From: Occultella gossypii
GTDB lineage: Bacteria; Actinomycetota; Actinomycetes; Actinomycetales; Beutenbergiaceae
Length of the DNA stretch: 64,000 nucleotides
Direction of reading: 5' to 3'
Assembly: GCF_019947135.1 (NCBI RefSeq)
Contig: NZ_JAGSHT010000018.1
Span: forward strand, 170,945 to 234,944
A program made the translations under genes and the position numbers. How positions within the stretch are numbered: the first letter of the stretch is position 1; each line of letters begins with the position of its first letter. Shown here one piece after another: positions 11,218 to 18,660 of this stretch. Under the pieces are notes generated by a model, which had not been told where the DNA came from, made no database searches, and saw only the letters and a list, made by a program, of their open reading frames with translations.

Positions 11218-11298
11218 GTCCTGATACACGTCGTCGGGCATGGATCTTCCGGGATCGAGGCGCCCGAGGGGTGTTGCCGGAAGGGTGTGTATCAGGAC
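11218..11298. promoter_or_regulatory. Paired 12-bp inverted repeat in the divergent spacer
   Basis: GTCCTGATACAC occurs on the plus strand at 11218-11229 and, exactly, on the minus strand at 11287-11298. Each copy points towards the gene on its own strand: HopA1-like at 11358, S8 protease at 11063. The 293-bp spacer 11064-11357 otherwise holds nothing coding that I trust. The arrangement suits a shared regulator site or two matching ECF promoter elements; no -10 can be assigned with confidence. Confidence 0.5.
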
Positions 11299-11357
11299 CA
11301 CGTCGCGTGCCTCATCGCTAGGCATCGGTCCCACCCGGGGCCCGAGGGGAGCACGCG

Positions 11358-12293
11358 ATGCACACCACGGACGTGATGCCGCGGACCACCGCTGCGGACG
11401 AGGTCGAGGCTGCCATCACGCTGGTCCGCCGGACGCTGATCCTCGGCCGGGTGCGCAGCGCCGCCGAGCTCACCGGGCAGCTGCTCCGGGACTGGTACGC
11501 GCCGGCGACCCCCGTCCCGCCGGCCGATCCCGCGGAGTCTCCGTTGGCCGGTCTGCTGCGCGTCGCACACGCGGGCTTCGAGCGGTGGGAGACGTCCAGC
11601 GGATGGCGCACGACGTCCGCCGGCCATGCCTGGCGGCACGCCGAGGGCGGCCGGCCCCGGACCACCGTCGCCGCGAACATCGTGGGTGCTGGTGCCCACG
11701 ACGACCTGGCGCCCACCGACCGGGTCGAGATACGCGAGCTGGCAACCCGGGCCGCGGGCGGGCGCTGGCGCACCTGGGGGTCCGGCTGGGTGCCCCGGCT
11801 GCAGGGCTCGGGCACGAACCTGCTCCGGATCCACCTGAACTGCCCGGCGGACAACCTGCCCGAACTGGTGCGGGCCGTCACCCTCCGCACGAGCACCTGG
11901 GACGAGCCGTGGGCCCTGGACGCCCCGACCGACCGGTCGGCGACCGCACGTCCGGACGCCACCCACCTGATCCTCCCGGTCGGCGCGTTCATGCGTGGCA
12001 CCGACCTCCTCCGCGAACTCGTGGACGTCCTCACCCCGTTGCTCCGGCCGGCCGTACCGGCGCTGACGCTGCGGCTCGGCCCCGGCGTCGGCGTCGGCCA
12101 GTCGGCGGCCACCGGACCCACGTTCGGCGAACTCCGCTGCCACCTCCTGGCGCAGACGCTCATGGCTGACCCGTTCCCGCCCACCGCGGAACTCACCCGA
12201 CGCACACGAACCGCGTTCGCCCGTGAGGGCATCGACGCCCGCCGGCCCCACCGGGTCCGGGACACCCAGGATTGGGATGCACCATGGCTGTGA
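11358..12293 (+). CDS. HopA1-like protein (T3SS effector HopA1 family)
   Basis: 311 residues from ATG 11358, with GGGGAG six bases upstream. The C-terminal ~180 residues follow the HopA1 family pattern: an LNCP strand (NLLRIHLNCPADNLPELVRAV), a strand with ATHLILPV, then LGPGVGVGQSAATGPTFGELRCHLLAQTLM. HopA1-domain proteins occur as Pseudomonas effectors and in actinomycete RiPP (class V lanthipeptide) clusters, where a phospho-Ser/Thr lyase role has been proposed. Here it is coupled to a LanC-like gene by a 10-nt overlap and divergent from the S8/ECF/CHAT operon. No Cys-rich precursor peptide or adjacent kinase is evident. Confidence 0.7.
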   Translation: MHTTDVMPRTTAADEVEAAITLVRRTLILGRVRSAAELTGQLLRDWYAPATPVPPADPAESPLAGLLRVAHAGFERWETSSGWRTTSAGHAWRHAEGGRPRTTVAANIVGAGAHDDLAPTDRVEIRELATRAAGGRWRTWGSGWVPRLQGSGTNLLRIHLNCPADNLPELVRAVTLRTSTWDEPWALDAPTDRSATARPDATHLILPVGAFMRGTDLLRELVDVLTPLLRPAVPALTLRLGPGVGVGQSAATGPTFGELRCHLLAQTLMADPFPPTAELTRRTRTAFAREGIDARRPHRVRDTQDWDAPWL

Positions 12294-13498
12294 CAGCACT
12301 CGCCGAACCGGACCTGCTGGCCTACGCCGGCGATCTCGCGGACGAACTCCACGCCGGCGTGGTGCGCGGCGGCACCGGGCCGACCTGGCGCGATCGCTCG
12401 TCCCGGGGGCGCACCGGCCGCGGCCGCTCGCCGCACGCCGTCGAGGACGGTGACGCCGGGATCGCCTGGGCGCTGGCCGAGCTCGGCCGCACACTCGACC
12501 GGTCCGAACTGCTCGACCTGGCCGTGGACGCCTCGAACCGCACCCTGGACGGCGCGGTCCGGGGTGGTGGACCGGGCCTGCTCACCGGTCTTGCCGGCGT
12601 CGCCTGCGCCGCCCACCGGATCGGGTCGGCCGCGGCCTCCCCCGAGCTGCGGCAGCGGGCCCGCCGAGCCGTGGCCTCCGTACGGACCGATGTGCGGCGG
12701 CACGACCTCGCCGCGGGCACGGCCGGGCACCTGCTCGGACTGCTGGTCTGCGAGGCCCCGGCCGCCGCCGTCTCGGCGGCCACCCGCCGGTTGCGTGCCG
12801 CAGCCCGACACCTGAGCGTGGACACCGTCTGCTGGCCGGACGCCGACGGTCGGGCGCGGACCGGACTCGCCCACGGGACCTCCGGCGTCATCCTCGCCCT
12901 GGCCGAGGCGGCCGCCCGCCACCCCGTGCTGGCCACCGACCTGGTGCCGCTCATCGACGGGGGCCTGCGCTGGGAGTCGGCCTGGTTCGAGCCGGAGACC
13001 GACGCCTGGGCCACGTCCGGGTCAGGACCGTCGGGCGGGTCGGCAGGACCCGGCGAGCGCGACGCGCAGGCGGCCGGCGACCCGTGGACCGGGCCGGTGG
13101 GCATCGGGCTGACCCGCTTGCGCCTGCTCGCCCTGCGCGATCAGGGACTCGACCTGGCAACGCCACGGACCAACCTGGTGGCCGACGTCCACGCCGCGGT
13201 GCGCGCGGGCACCCGCGCCGCGCGGGCCACCACGGACTTGAGCCTCGGCCGCGGCGCCGCAGGCACCTGGGACCTGCTCGCCTCGACCGCAGTCGGTCTG
13301 GACGCTCAGGAATACCGCAGCGCCGCCGTCGACCTGGCGCACGAGGCCCTCGCCGCGCACGACGCTGCGGCACCGGACCAGGGGGACGACGGCGGCCCCG
13401 GTCTGCTCTCCGGCATCGCCGGTACCGCGCTCGCTCTCACCGCAGTGGCAACCCCTCGGGCCGGCTCCGCGAGCCGCCTGTTCCTCGCGGGGAGGTGA
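12284..13498 (+). CDS. LanC-like protein lacking zinc ligands
   Basis: 404 residues from ATG 12284 (a GTG at 12290, overlapping the upstream stop as GTGA, is the alternative). Repeated toroid motifs of the LanC family are clear: GLLTGLAGVA, GLAHGTSG (residues 194-201, His197 kept) and GLLSGIAGTALAL. In LanC cyclases zinc is held by Cys in a W-C-x-G motif and by a C-H pair. Here these read PWTGPVG (267-273) and SLGRG (320-324), so all three ligands are gone. The protein is therefore unlikely to activate thiols as a normal lanthionine cyclase. It may bind or scaffold the HopA1-like partner or a peptide. Confidence 0.8.
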   Translation: MAVTALAEPDLLAYAGDLADELHAGVVRGGTGPTWRDRSSRGRTGRGRSPHAVEDGDAGIAWALAELGRTLDRSELLDLAVDASNRTLDGAVRGGGPGLLTGLAGVACAAHRIGSAAASPELRQRARRAVASVRTDVRRHDLAAGTAGHLLGLLVCEAPAAAVSAATRRLRAAARHLSVDTVCWPDADGRARTGLAHGTSGVILALAEAAARHPVLATDLVPLIDGGLRWESAWFEPETDAWATSGSGPSGGSAGPGERDAQAAGDPWTGPVGIGLTRLRLLALRDQGLDLATPRTNLVADVHAAVRAGTRAARATTDLSLGRGAAGTWDLLASTAVGLDAQEYRSAAVDLAHEALAAHDAAAPDQGDDGGPGLLSGIAGTALALTAVATPRAGSASRLFLAGR

Positions 13499-13698
13499 GT
13501 GCCGTGGCCGCTGGACACCGACGTCGTCCGGTCCGACGAACCCCGCGTCCGCGCGCGTGAGGGTCCGGTTGCGCGCACGCGACCGGTCACACTCCGTCAA
13601 CACCGCGGCGCCGTCTCGGGGTGCGCCCGCTGCCGAACCGGACCAGAATCGGGGCCGACCGGGCGATTGCCCGGCTCGGCGATCGGGAGGGCAGGCTC

Positions 13699-13878
13699 AT
13701 GGGTTTCGACGAGTTGAGGAAGAAGGCCAGCGAGTTGCTCGGCAACGAGGAGCAGACGGACAACGCCCTCGACCAGGCAGCGAACTTCGCCAACGAGAGG
13801 ACCGGCGGCAAGTACGACGACAAGATCCAGCAGGGGCGTGACTTCGCGGACGGCAAGGTCGGCGACGAGAACGCCTGA
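13699..13878 (+). CDS. MT0933-like antitoxin family small protein
   Basis: 59 residues from ATG 13699. The helical charged sequence ELRKKASELLGNEEQTDNAL then FANERTGGKYDDKIQQG matches the small actinobacterial MT0933 antitoxin-like family. There is no adjacent toxin gene: upstream is the LanC-like gene (200 bp away with nothing convincing between), downstream a terminator and a DUF1801 gene. It may be an orphan or may act outside a toxin-antitoxin pair, which is common for this family. Confidence 0.7.
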   Translation: MGFDELRKKASELLGNEEQTDNALDQAANFANERTGGKYDDKIQQGRDFADGKVGDENA

Positions 13879-13893
13879 CCGCTGGTCCGAACG

Positions 13894-13921
13894 ACGGTCG
13901 GTCCCGGACGGGGCCGGCCGT
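13894..13921 (+). terminator. Hairpin terminator after the MT0933-like gene
   Basis: Arms 13894-13905 and 13910-13921 pair over 12 bp (two G-U pairs) around a GGAC loop, 16 bp after the stop codon, followed by TGTGCTGTGTG. Confidence 0.6.
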
Positions 13922-13988
13922 TGTGCTGTGTGATCCCGGCCCGGGCGGATCCCGCGCGGAAGTCGGTCCGCGGTGGCAGGATCCACGC

Positions 13989-14396
13989 ATGGCCGAGTTG
14001 AAGACCCGCCCCGGTCCGGGTGACGTGAATGCGTTCATCGCGTCCGTGCCGGATCCCGTCCGCCGCGCCGACGCCGAGCGTCTCGTCGAGCTGATGCGCT
14101 CGGTCAGCGGCACCGAGCCCGTGCTCTGGGGCCCCAGCATCATCGGCTTCGGCGAGCGCCACCTCGTCTATTCCAGCGGGCGGGAGATCGACTACTTCGA
14201 GGTCGGCTTCTCCCCTCGGAAGGCGGCCACCACCCTCTACCTGGACGCGGTCCTGGACTCGTCCGCGGACCTGCTCGCCGAGCTCGGCCCGCACAGCACC
14301 GGCAAGGGCTGCCTGTACATCAAGCGGTTGGCGGAGGTGGACGGTGACGTGTTGCGCCAACTGCTGGAGGAGGCAGTGCGGGCCGCCCGCGGATGA
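13989..14396 (+). CDS. DUF1801 domain protein
   Basis: 135 residues from ATG 13989. Family marks: FIASVPDPVRRADAERLVELM, the GFGERHLVYSSGREIDYFEVGFSPRK-type core, and LYIKRLAEVDGDVLRQLLEEA. DUF1801/YdhG-like proteins are small cytoplasmic proteins without a settled function. The start is probably leaderless: CAGGAT (13977-13982) sits six bases before the ATG and no Shine-Dalgarno is present. Confidence 0.8.
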   Translation: MAELKTRPGPGDVNAFIASVPDPVRRADAERLVELMRSVSGTEPVLWGPSIIGFGERHLVYSSGREIDYFEVGFSPRKAATTLYLDAVLDSSADLLAELGPHSTGKGCLYIKRLAEVDGDVLRQLLEEAVRAARG

Positions 14397-14421
14397 GGGC
14401 CCCGGGGGTGGTGCGCCGCGG

Positions 14422-14865
14422 TCAGCCCAACTGCCCGCGCACGGCCCCGCCGGGGAACAGGACGTTGTGCACGTTGACGTAGTAGTCCTCGGGATGCTGG
14501 ACGAGATCCTTCGCCAGCTCGCGTGAGACGTCCGCGCAGCCCGAGGAGGATCCGTCGGTGGGCGCCGCCAGCGGCACCACCACCGGTCCCGGTACGTCCG
14601 TGCCCGCCACGTGGATGTGCGCGGCCGTGGCGGCATCGATGTTCTCGACGGAGAGCGTGTAGCAGACCCGGCCCTGGCCCGGGTTGACCTGGAAGGATGC
14701 CATGCCCGTACCGTCGGGGTCGCCGGGACCGGGCCGCTCGGCCGCACCGGTCAGCTCCACCAGGATCGGGCGCCCACCGTCGGCCGCGACAGCTGGGAAG
14801 GCGAACGCGATCGTGGACGCGCCGAGGGCGGCCACGGACAGGAGAGAGACGAGTTGACGCTTCAT
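14422..14865 (-). CDS. Secreted CHRD domain protein
   Basis: 147 residues from ATG 14865. An N-terminal signal peptide (KRQLVSLLSVAALGASTIAFAFPAVAA) is followed by one CHRD domain (ILVELTGAAERPGPGDPDGTGMASFQVNPGQG; AAHIHVAG; VNVHNVLFPGGAVRGQLG). CHRD proteins are exported beta-rich proteins of unknown biochemical role. Upstream in-frame sequence to 15012 overlaps the thrS leader region on the other strand and is not needed. Two Cys (RVCYTL, SGCADV) may form a disulfide. Confidence 0.82.
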   Translation of the reverse strand: MKRQLVSLLSVAALGASTIAFAFPAVAADGGRPILVELTGAAERPGPGDPDGTGMASFQVNPGQGRVCYTLSVENIDAATAAHIHVAGTDVPGPVVVPLAAPTDGSSSGCADVSRELAKDLVQHPEDYYVNVHNVLFPGGAVRGQLG

Positions 14866-14987
14866 GGCGCACCTCACGGGAAGTTCCAGACCACTCTGTC
14901 GTCCTCCAGGGTACGCCGGGCCCGCCCACTGTGACAGCGGTCGCGAGGCCCAGGGAAATCTGCTCGCGTCCACGGGTCGGTGCGGCC

Positions 14988-14993
14988 TAGGGT
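14988..14993 (+). promoter_or_regulatory. -10 element of the threonine leader transcript
   Basis: TAGGGT lies six bases before the leader-peptide ATG at 15000. This is the spacing of actinobacterial leaderless promoters, so transcription probably starts at or within a base of the ATG. No good -35 hexamer is visible. Confidence 0.5.
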
Positions 14994-14999
14994 GGGTCC

Positions 15000-15053
15000 A
15001 TGCGCCAGGCACAGCTCACCACGACGCCGGAGACTCTCCGGATCGTCGCGTAG
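15000..15053 (+). CDS. Threonine-rich leader peptide of the thrS attenuator
   Basis: A 17-codon ORF, MRQAQLTTTPETLRIVA, ending at TAG 15051-15053. Four of 17 codons are Thr; three are consecutive (ACC ACG ACG at 15018-15026). It immediately precedes mutually exclusive hairpins and a terminator upstream of a threonyl-tRNA synthetase gene. The match between the starved amino acid and the downstream gene is the classic sign of ribosome-mediated attenuation. No function beyond ribosome sensing is expected for the peptide. Confidence 0.8.
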   Translation: MRQAQLTTTPETLRIVA

Positions 15054-15082
15054 CCGTCAGCGCACCAGCCCCGGGGAGAACA
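15022..15082 (+). promoter_or_regulatory. Thr-responsive transcription attenuator (alternative hairpins)
   Basis: Hairpin 1:2 pairs CGACG (15022-15026) with CGTCG (15044-15048) and CCGGAG (15027-15032) with CTCCGG (15036-15041). It overlaps two of the three Thr codons. The alternative 2:3 pairing joins CTCTCCGG (15034-15041) with CCGGGGAG (15071-15078), 8 bp with one G-U. It uses the left arm and loop of the terminator and so excludes it. A ribosome stalled on Thr codons would cover strand 1 and free 2:3 (read-through). One reaching the TAG would cover strand 2 and allow termination. Found by reading; not folded computationally. Confidence 0.75.
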
Positions 15083-15100
15083 CCCCGGGGCTTTCTCGTT
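15067..15100 (+). terminator. Intrinsic terminator in the thrS leader
   Basis: AGCCCCGGGG (15067-15076), a 6-nt loop and CCCCGGGGCT (15083-15092) form a perfect 10-bp GC-rich stem followed by TTCTCGTT. It lies 14 bp after the leader stop codon and 35 bp before the synthetase gene, so it can only serve to stop transcription inside the leader. Confidence 0.85.
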
Positions 15101-15134
15101 CCGTGGGCGCTCCCCAACCCACGAAGGAGACAGC

Positions 15135-16409
15135 ATGTCGCACGACCACCGCGTCCTCGGACGCCGGCTCGACCTGTTCGACACCACCCCCGCCGTCGGC
15201 GCCGGGCTCCCGCTCTGGCTGCCGGACGGCGCCGTGATCCGCGGCGAGCTGGAGGCGTTCGCCCTGGAGGAGGCGCTCGCCTCCGGGTGCCGGCGCATCT
15301 ACACCCCGGTGCTCGCCAAACGTGAGCTGTTCGAACGGTCCGGGCACTGGGGCAAGTTCTCCGCCGACATGTTCCCGGAGATGATCGTGGGTGGCGAGAG
15401 CTTCGTGCTGCGGCCCGCGAACTGCCCCCACCACGCCCAGGTGTTCGCCGCCCGGGAACACAGCTACCGGGACCTGCCGGTGGGCTACGCCGAGCTCGGC
15501 TCAATGTTCCGCAGCGAGCTGTCCGGCGTGCTCGGTGGGCTCAGCCGGGTGCGCCAGATCAACCTCGACGACGCGCACGTGTTCGCCCGGCCCGATCAGG
15601 TGGGCGAACAGGTACGGGTGGCGCTGGCGGCGATCCGGCGCTGCTACGACGTCCTCGGCATCGAGATCGACCACCTGCGCATGTCCGTGCGCGGGCCGGC
15701 CGGCGCCTACCTCGGTGACGATGCGCAGTGGGAGCGTGCCGAGGCCCAGCTGCGTGAGGCCCTGGACGCGGAGGGCCTGGAGTACGAGGTCGGCATCGGG
15801 GAGGCCGCGTTCTACGGCCCGAAGGTCGACGTCCAGGTCCGCGACGCAGCCGGGCGGGAGGAGACCCTCTCCACCGTGCAGGTGGACCACAACCTCCCGG
15901 AACGCTTCGACCTGACCTACATCGGGCCGGACGGTCGCAAGCACCGCCCGGTGCTGATCCACCGCGGTCTGCTCAGCTCGATGGAGCGGATGACCGCGCT
16001 GCTGCTGGAACGGCATGACGGTCGCCTGCCCACCTGGCTGGCTCCGGTCCAGGTGCGCCTGTTGCCGGTCGCCGAACACGCCCACGGGCCGGCTGCGGCG
16101 CGCGTGATGGACCGGATGCGAAACGCCGGGATCCGGGCCGAGGTCTCCCTGGCCTCCTCCCTCGGTGCGCGTATCCGCGCCGCCCGGGAACGCCGCGAGC
16201 CCTACCTCGCAGTGCTCGGCGACAGCGAGGTGGCGGCCGACTCCCTGACCGTCACCGCACCGGGATCCGGTGCTCGCACCACCCTCGGGGTGGCGGCGTT
16301 CATCGCGTCCGTGACAGCGGAGATCGGCCGGCGGTCACCGGCGGCGGCCATGGACGCGGAGTGGATGGTTCCCCATCACGAGGGCGCCCGGACCGAGTCT
16401 CACAACTGA
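15135..16409 (+). CDS. Threonyl-tRNA synthetase, minimal form without editing domain
   Basis: 424 residues from ATG 15135 (GGAG seven bases upstream). Normal bacterial ThrRS has ~640-690 residues. This protein begins directly at the class II catalytic core and lacks the TGS and N2 editing domains. Core motifs are kept: motif 1 region ELEAFALEEALASGCRRIYTPV, zinc ligands Cys (ANCPHH), His (DDAHVF) and His (LIHRGLL), motif 2 FRSELSG, motif 3 region SSMERMTALL. An anticodon-binding domain follows (VRLLPVAEHAHGPAA). It should attach Thr to tRNA-Thr without clearing Ser-tRNA-Thr. It is probably a second ThrRS, induced under Thr shortage via the leader attenuator, or an inhibitor-tolerant copy. Confidence 0.88.
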   Translation: MSHDHRVLGRRLDLFDTTPAVGAGLPLWLPDGAVIRGELEAFALEEALASGCRRIYTPVLAKRELFERSGHWGKFSADMFPEMIVGGESFVLRPANCPHHAQVFAAREHSYRDLPVGYAELGSMFRSELSGVLGGLSRVRQINLDDAHVFARPDQVGEQVRVALAAIRRCYDVLGIEIDHLRMSVRGPAGAYLGDDAQWERAEAQLREALDAEGLEYEVGIGEAAFYGPKVDVQVRDAAGREETLSTVQVDHNLPERFDLTYIGPDGRKHRPVLIHRGLLSSMERMTALLLERHDGRLPTWLAPVQVRLLPVAEHAHGPAAARVMDRMRNAGIRAEVSLASSLGARIRAARERREPYLAVLGDSEVAADSLTVTAPGSGARTTLGVAAFIASVTAEIGRRSPAAAMDAEWMVPHHEGARTESHN

Positions 16410-16807
16410 GCGGCCTCGAGCCGCTCCAGCTCGTCGTCGGTGAGCAGCCGGGACCGGATCAGGAACCGCACGCCCTCGGGGGCTTCGAGCGAGAAGCCCG
16501 CGCCGCGCCCGGGGACGACGTCGATGGTCAGGTGGGTGTGCTTCCAGTAGTCGAACTGGAACCGGCTCATCCACACCGGGACGGTGAATTCGCCGTCCGG
16601 GGCGGTCACGGTGAGGTCGCCGAGGCGCACGTCGGCGTCGGAGGTGATGAAGTCGCCATCGGCGAAGCACATCGGGGAGGACCCGTCGCAGCACCCGCCG
16701 GACTGGTGGAACATCAACTCGCCGTGGCGTCGGCGCAGGGACGTGAGCAACTCGCCGGCCGCGGGGGTCAGGGCCACCCGTTCGGCGGGCCCGGTCGTCT
16801 CGGTCAT
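16400..16807 (-). CDS. DUF779 domain protein
   Basis: 135 residues from ATG 16807. Family hallmark HQSGGCCDGSSPMCF with clustered Cys, plus a VPVWMSRFQFDYWKHTHLTIDVVPGRGAGFSLE core. DUF779 genes are regular neighbours of NAD-dependent aldehyde dehydrogenases in actinobacteria and proteobacteria, as here (85 bp after the dehydrogenase stop). Metal binding by the Cys cluster is likely; a maturation or redox role is inference. Its stop overlaps the end of the convergent thrS by 10 bp. Confidence 0.88.
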   Translation of the reverse strand: MTETTGPAERVALTPAAGELLTSLRRRHGELMFHQSGGCCDGSSPMCFADGDFITSDADVRLGDLTVTAPDGEFTVPVWMSRFQFDYWKHTHLTIDVVPGRGAGFSLEAPEGVRFLIRSRLLTDDELERLEAAQL

Positions 16808-16892
16808 CGACGCCTCTCCTTGGATGCGAGCCGTCCGGACACCGGTGGGGACGGGACCACCGGTGCCCGGACGTGGGGCGCAGCGGGTCCGC

Positions 16893-18419
16893 TCAGAAGA
16901 ATCCGAGCTTGTTCTCGCTGTAGGACACCAGCAGGTTCTTCGTCTGCTGGTAATGGTCGAGCATCATCTGGTGGTTCTCCCGCCCGATGCCCGAGTTCTT
17001 GTAACCACCGAACGCGGCCCCCGCGGGGTAGGCGTGGTAGTTGTTCGTCCAGACCCGGCCGGCCTGGATGTCCCGGCCGGCCCGGTAGGCGACGTTGCCG
17101 CTGCGGCTCCAGACGCCGGCGCCGAGGCCGTACAGGGTGTCGTTCGCGGTTGCGATCGCGTCGTCGTAGTCGGCGAACGAGGTCACCGACACCACCGGCC
17201 CGAAGATCTCCTCCTGGAAGATCCGCATCGAGTTCTTGCCCTCGAAGATGGTCGGCTGCACGTAGTAGCCGCCACTCAGTTCTCCGCCGAGGTCCGCCCG
17301 GCCGCCTCCGGTGAGCAGCTTCGCGCCCTCCGCCTTGCCGATGTCGATGTAGGACAGGATCTTCTCGAGTTGGTCGTTGGAGGCCTGCGCGCCGATCATC
17401 GTGGTGGTGTCCAGCGGGTTGCCGGCCACGATCGCCTCGGTCCGCGCGATGGCGTCGCCGAGGAAGGAGTCGTAGATGGACTCCTGGATGAGCGCCCGGG
17501 ACGGGCAGGTGCAGACCTCGCCCTGGTTCAGCGCGAACAGGGTGAAGCCCTCGAGCGCCTTGTCGTAGTACGCGTCGTCGGTCTTGGCGGCGACGTCCTC
17601 GAAGAACACGTTCGGGCTCTTGCCGCCGAGTTCGAGGGTGACCGGGATCAGGTTCTGGCTGGCGTACTGCATGATCAGCCGGCCGGTGGTGGTCTCGCCC
17701 GTGAATGCGATCTTCGCGATCCGCGGGTTGGACGCGAGCGGCTTGCCGGCCTCGGCGCCGAACCCGTTCACGACGTTGATGACGCCCTTGGGCAGAATCT
17801 CGCCGAGCAGCTCGATCAGGTACAGGATCGAGGTGGGGGTCTGCTCCGCGGGCTTGAGCACCACGGTGTTGCCGGCCGCGAGCGCCGGGGCGAGCTTCCA
17901 CACGGCCATCAGGATCGGGAAGTTCCACGGGATGATCTGCCCGACCACGCCGAGGGGTTCCTTGAAGTGGTAGGCCACCGTGTCGTTGTCGATCTGGGTG
18001 GCGTGCTCCTCCTGGGCCCGGATGGCGGCCGCGAAGTAGCGGAAATGGTCGATCGCGAGCGGGATGTCCGCGGCCAGGGTCTCCCGGACCGGCTTGCCGT
18101 TCTCCCAGGTCTCGGCGACGGCGATCTTCTCGAGGTTCTCCTCCATCCGGTCCGCGATCGCGTTCAGCACCGCGGCGCGCTCGGCGGCCGTGGTCCTGTT
18201 CCAGGTCCTGGCGGCCGCGTGTGCCGCGTCGAGGGCCTTCTCGATGTCCTCCGCGGTGCCGCGGGCCACCTGGGTGAACGGCTGCCCGGTCACCGGCGTC
18301 ACGTTCTCGAAGTACTCGCCACCAACGGGCGGTACGTACTCGCCACCGATCCAGTGGTCATAACGGTCGCGGTAGCTCATCAGGCTGCCCTCACGACCCG
18401 GTGCGCTGTAGACGGTCAC
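16893..18419 (-). CDS. NAD-dependent aldehyde dehydrogenase
   Basis: 508 residues from GTG 18419 ([11 protein letters not shown]), with GGAGG seven bases upstream; the ORF to 18509 crosses the operator and is not used. ALDH marks: KPAEQTP (Lys), [11 protein letters not shown] (general-base Glu), the catalytic Cys in [10 protein letters not shown], and [10 protein letters not shown]. It is close to the acetaldehyde dehydrogenases of the AcoD/ExaC type that oxidise short aldehydes to acids. The downstream DUF779 gene and an AcoR-like regulator gene upstream support this. Expression is probably controlled at the palindrome 18487-18515. Confidence 0.93.
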   Translation of the reverse strand: MTVYSAPGREGSLMSYRDRYDHWIGGEYVPPVGGEYFENVTPVTGQPFTQVARGTAEDIEKALDAAHAAARTWNRTTAAERAAVLNAIADRMEENLEKIAVAETWENGKPVRETLAADIPLAIDHFRYFAAAIRAQEEHATQIDNDTVAYHFKEPLGVVGQIIPWNFPILMAVWKLAPALAAGNTVVLKPAEQTPTSILYLIELLGEILPKGVINVVNGFGAEAGKPLASNPRIAKIAFTGETTTGRLIMQYASQNLIPVTLELGGKSPNVFFEDVAAKTDDAYYDKALEGFTLFALNQGEVCTCPSRALIQESIYDSFLGDAIARTEAIVAGNPLDTTTMIGAQASNDQLEKILSYIDIGKAEGAKLLTGGGRADLGGELSGGYYVQPTIFEGKNSMRIFQEEIFGPVVSVTSFADYDDAIATANDTLYGLGAGVWSRSGNVAYRAGRDIQAGRVWTNNYHAYPAGAAFGGYKNSGIGRENHQMMLDHYQQTKNLLVSYSENKLGFF

Positions 18420-18486
18420 CTCTGCGCCTCCTTGCGTTCTGGTCGCCACCCGCCATCGGGTGGTCGTGGGAGCCACGTTACGAACG

Positions 18487-18515
18487 GGTGCGTTGCATTC
18501 ACGTTGCAACGCACC
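18487..18515. promoter_or_regulatory. Palindromic operator upstream of aldehyde dehydrogenase
   Basis: GGTGCGTTGCA (18487-18497), a 7-nt spacer, then its exact complement TGCAACGCACC (18505-18515). Eleven-bp perfect arms, 68 bp upstream of the aldehyde dehydrogenase start, in the 240-bp gap after the AcoR-like gene. The likely binder is that neighbouring regulator. Confidence 0.65.
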
Positions 18516-18660
18516 GACGCCGCTCGGGCAGCCCCCTGTGCGTCAATGGTGCGATTGCGACGTCCCCGGCACGTCGGAACCACACCGCAACGGGTAGGGC
18601 TGGGTGGGGAGGCTCGGGTGGTTCCAGGGCAGGGGTGCCGGCGGTATCAGCCCGGGCGGG

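Noticed and set aside
11143..11334. 63-codon minus-strand ORF (possible small peptide) in the S8/HopA1 spacer
   Set aside because: No Shine-Dalgarno or leaderless signal, poor GC at third positions (ATA, AGA, ACA, GCA codons), and it contains the 12-bp inverted repeat; regulatory DNA is the better reading. No Cys, so not a lanthipeptide precursor.
13499..13717. 72-codon ORF directly after the LanC-like gene, considered as a RiPP precursor
   Set aside because: It overlaps the well-supported MT0933-like gene start, has Arg-rich shadow-like composition in its second half, and no leader/core organisation.
15000..15134. T-box riboswitch upstream of thrS
   Set aside because: No T-box sequence or specifier stem; the coding leader with three Thr codons and alternative hairpins explains the region better.
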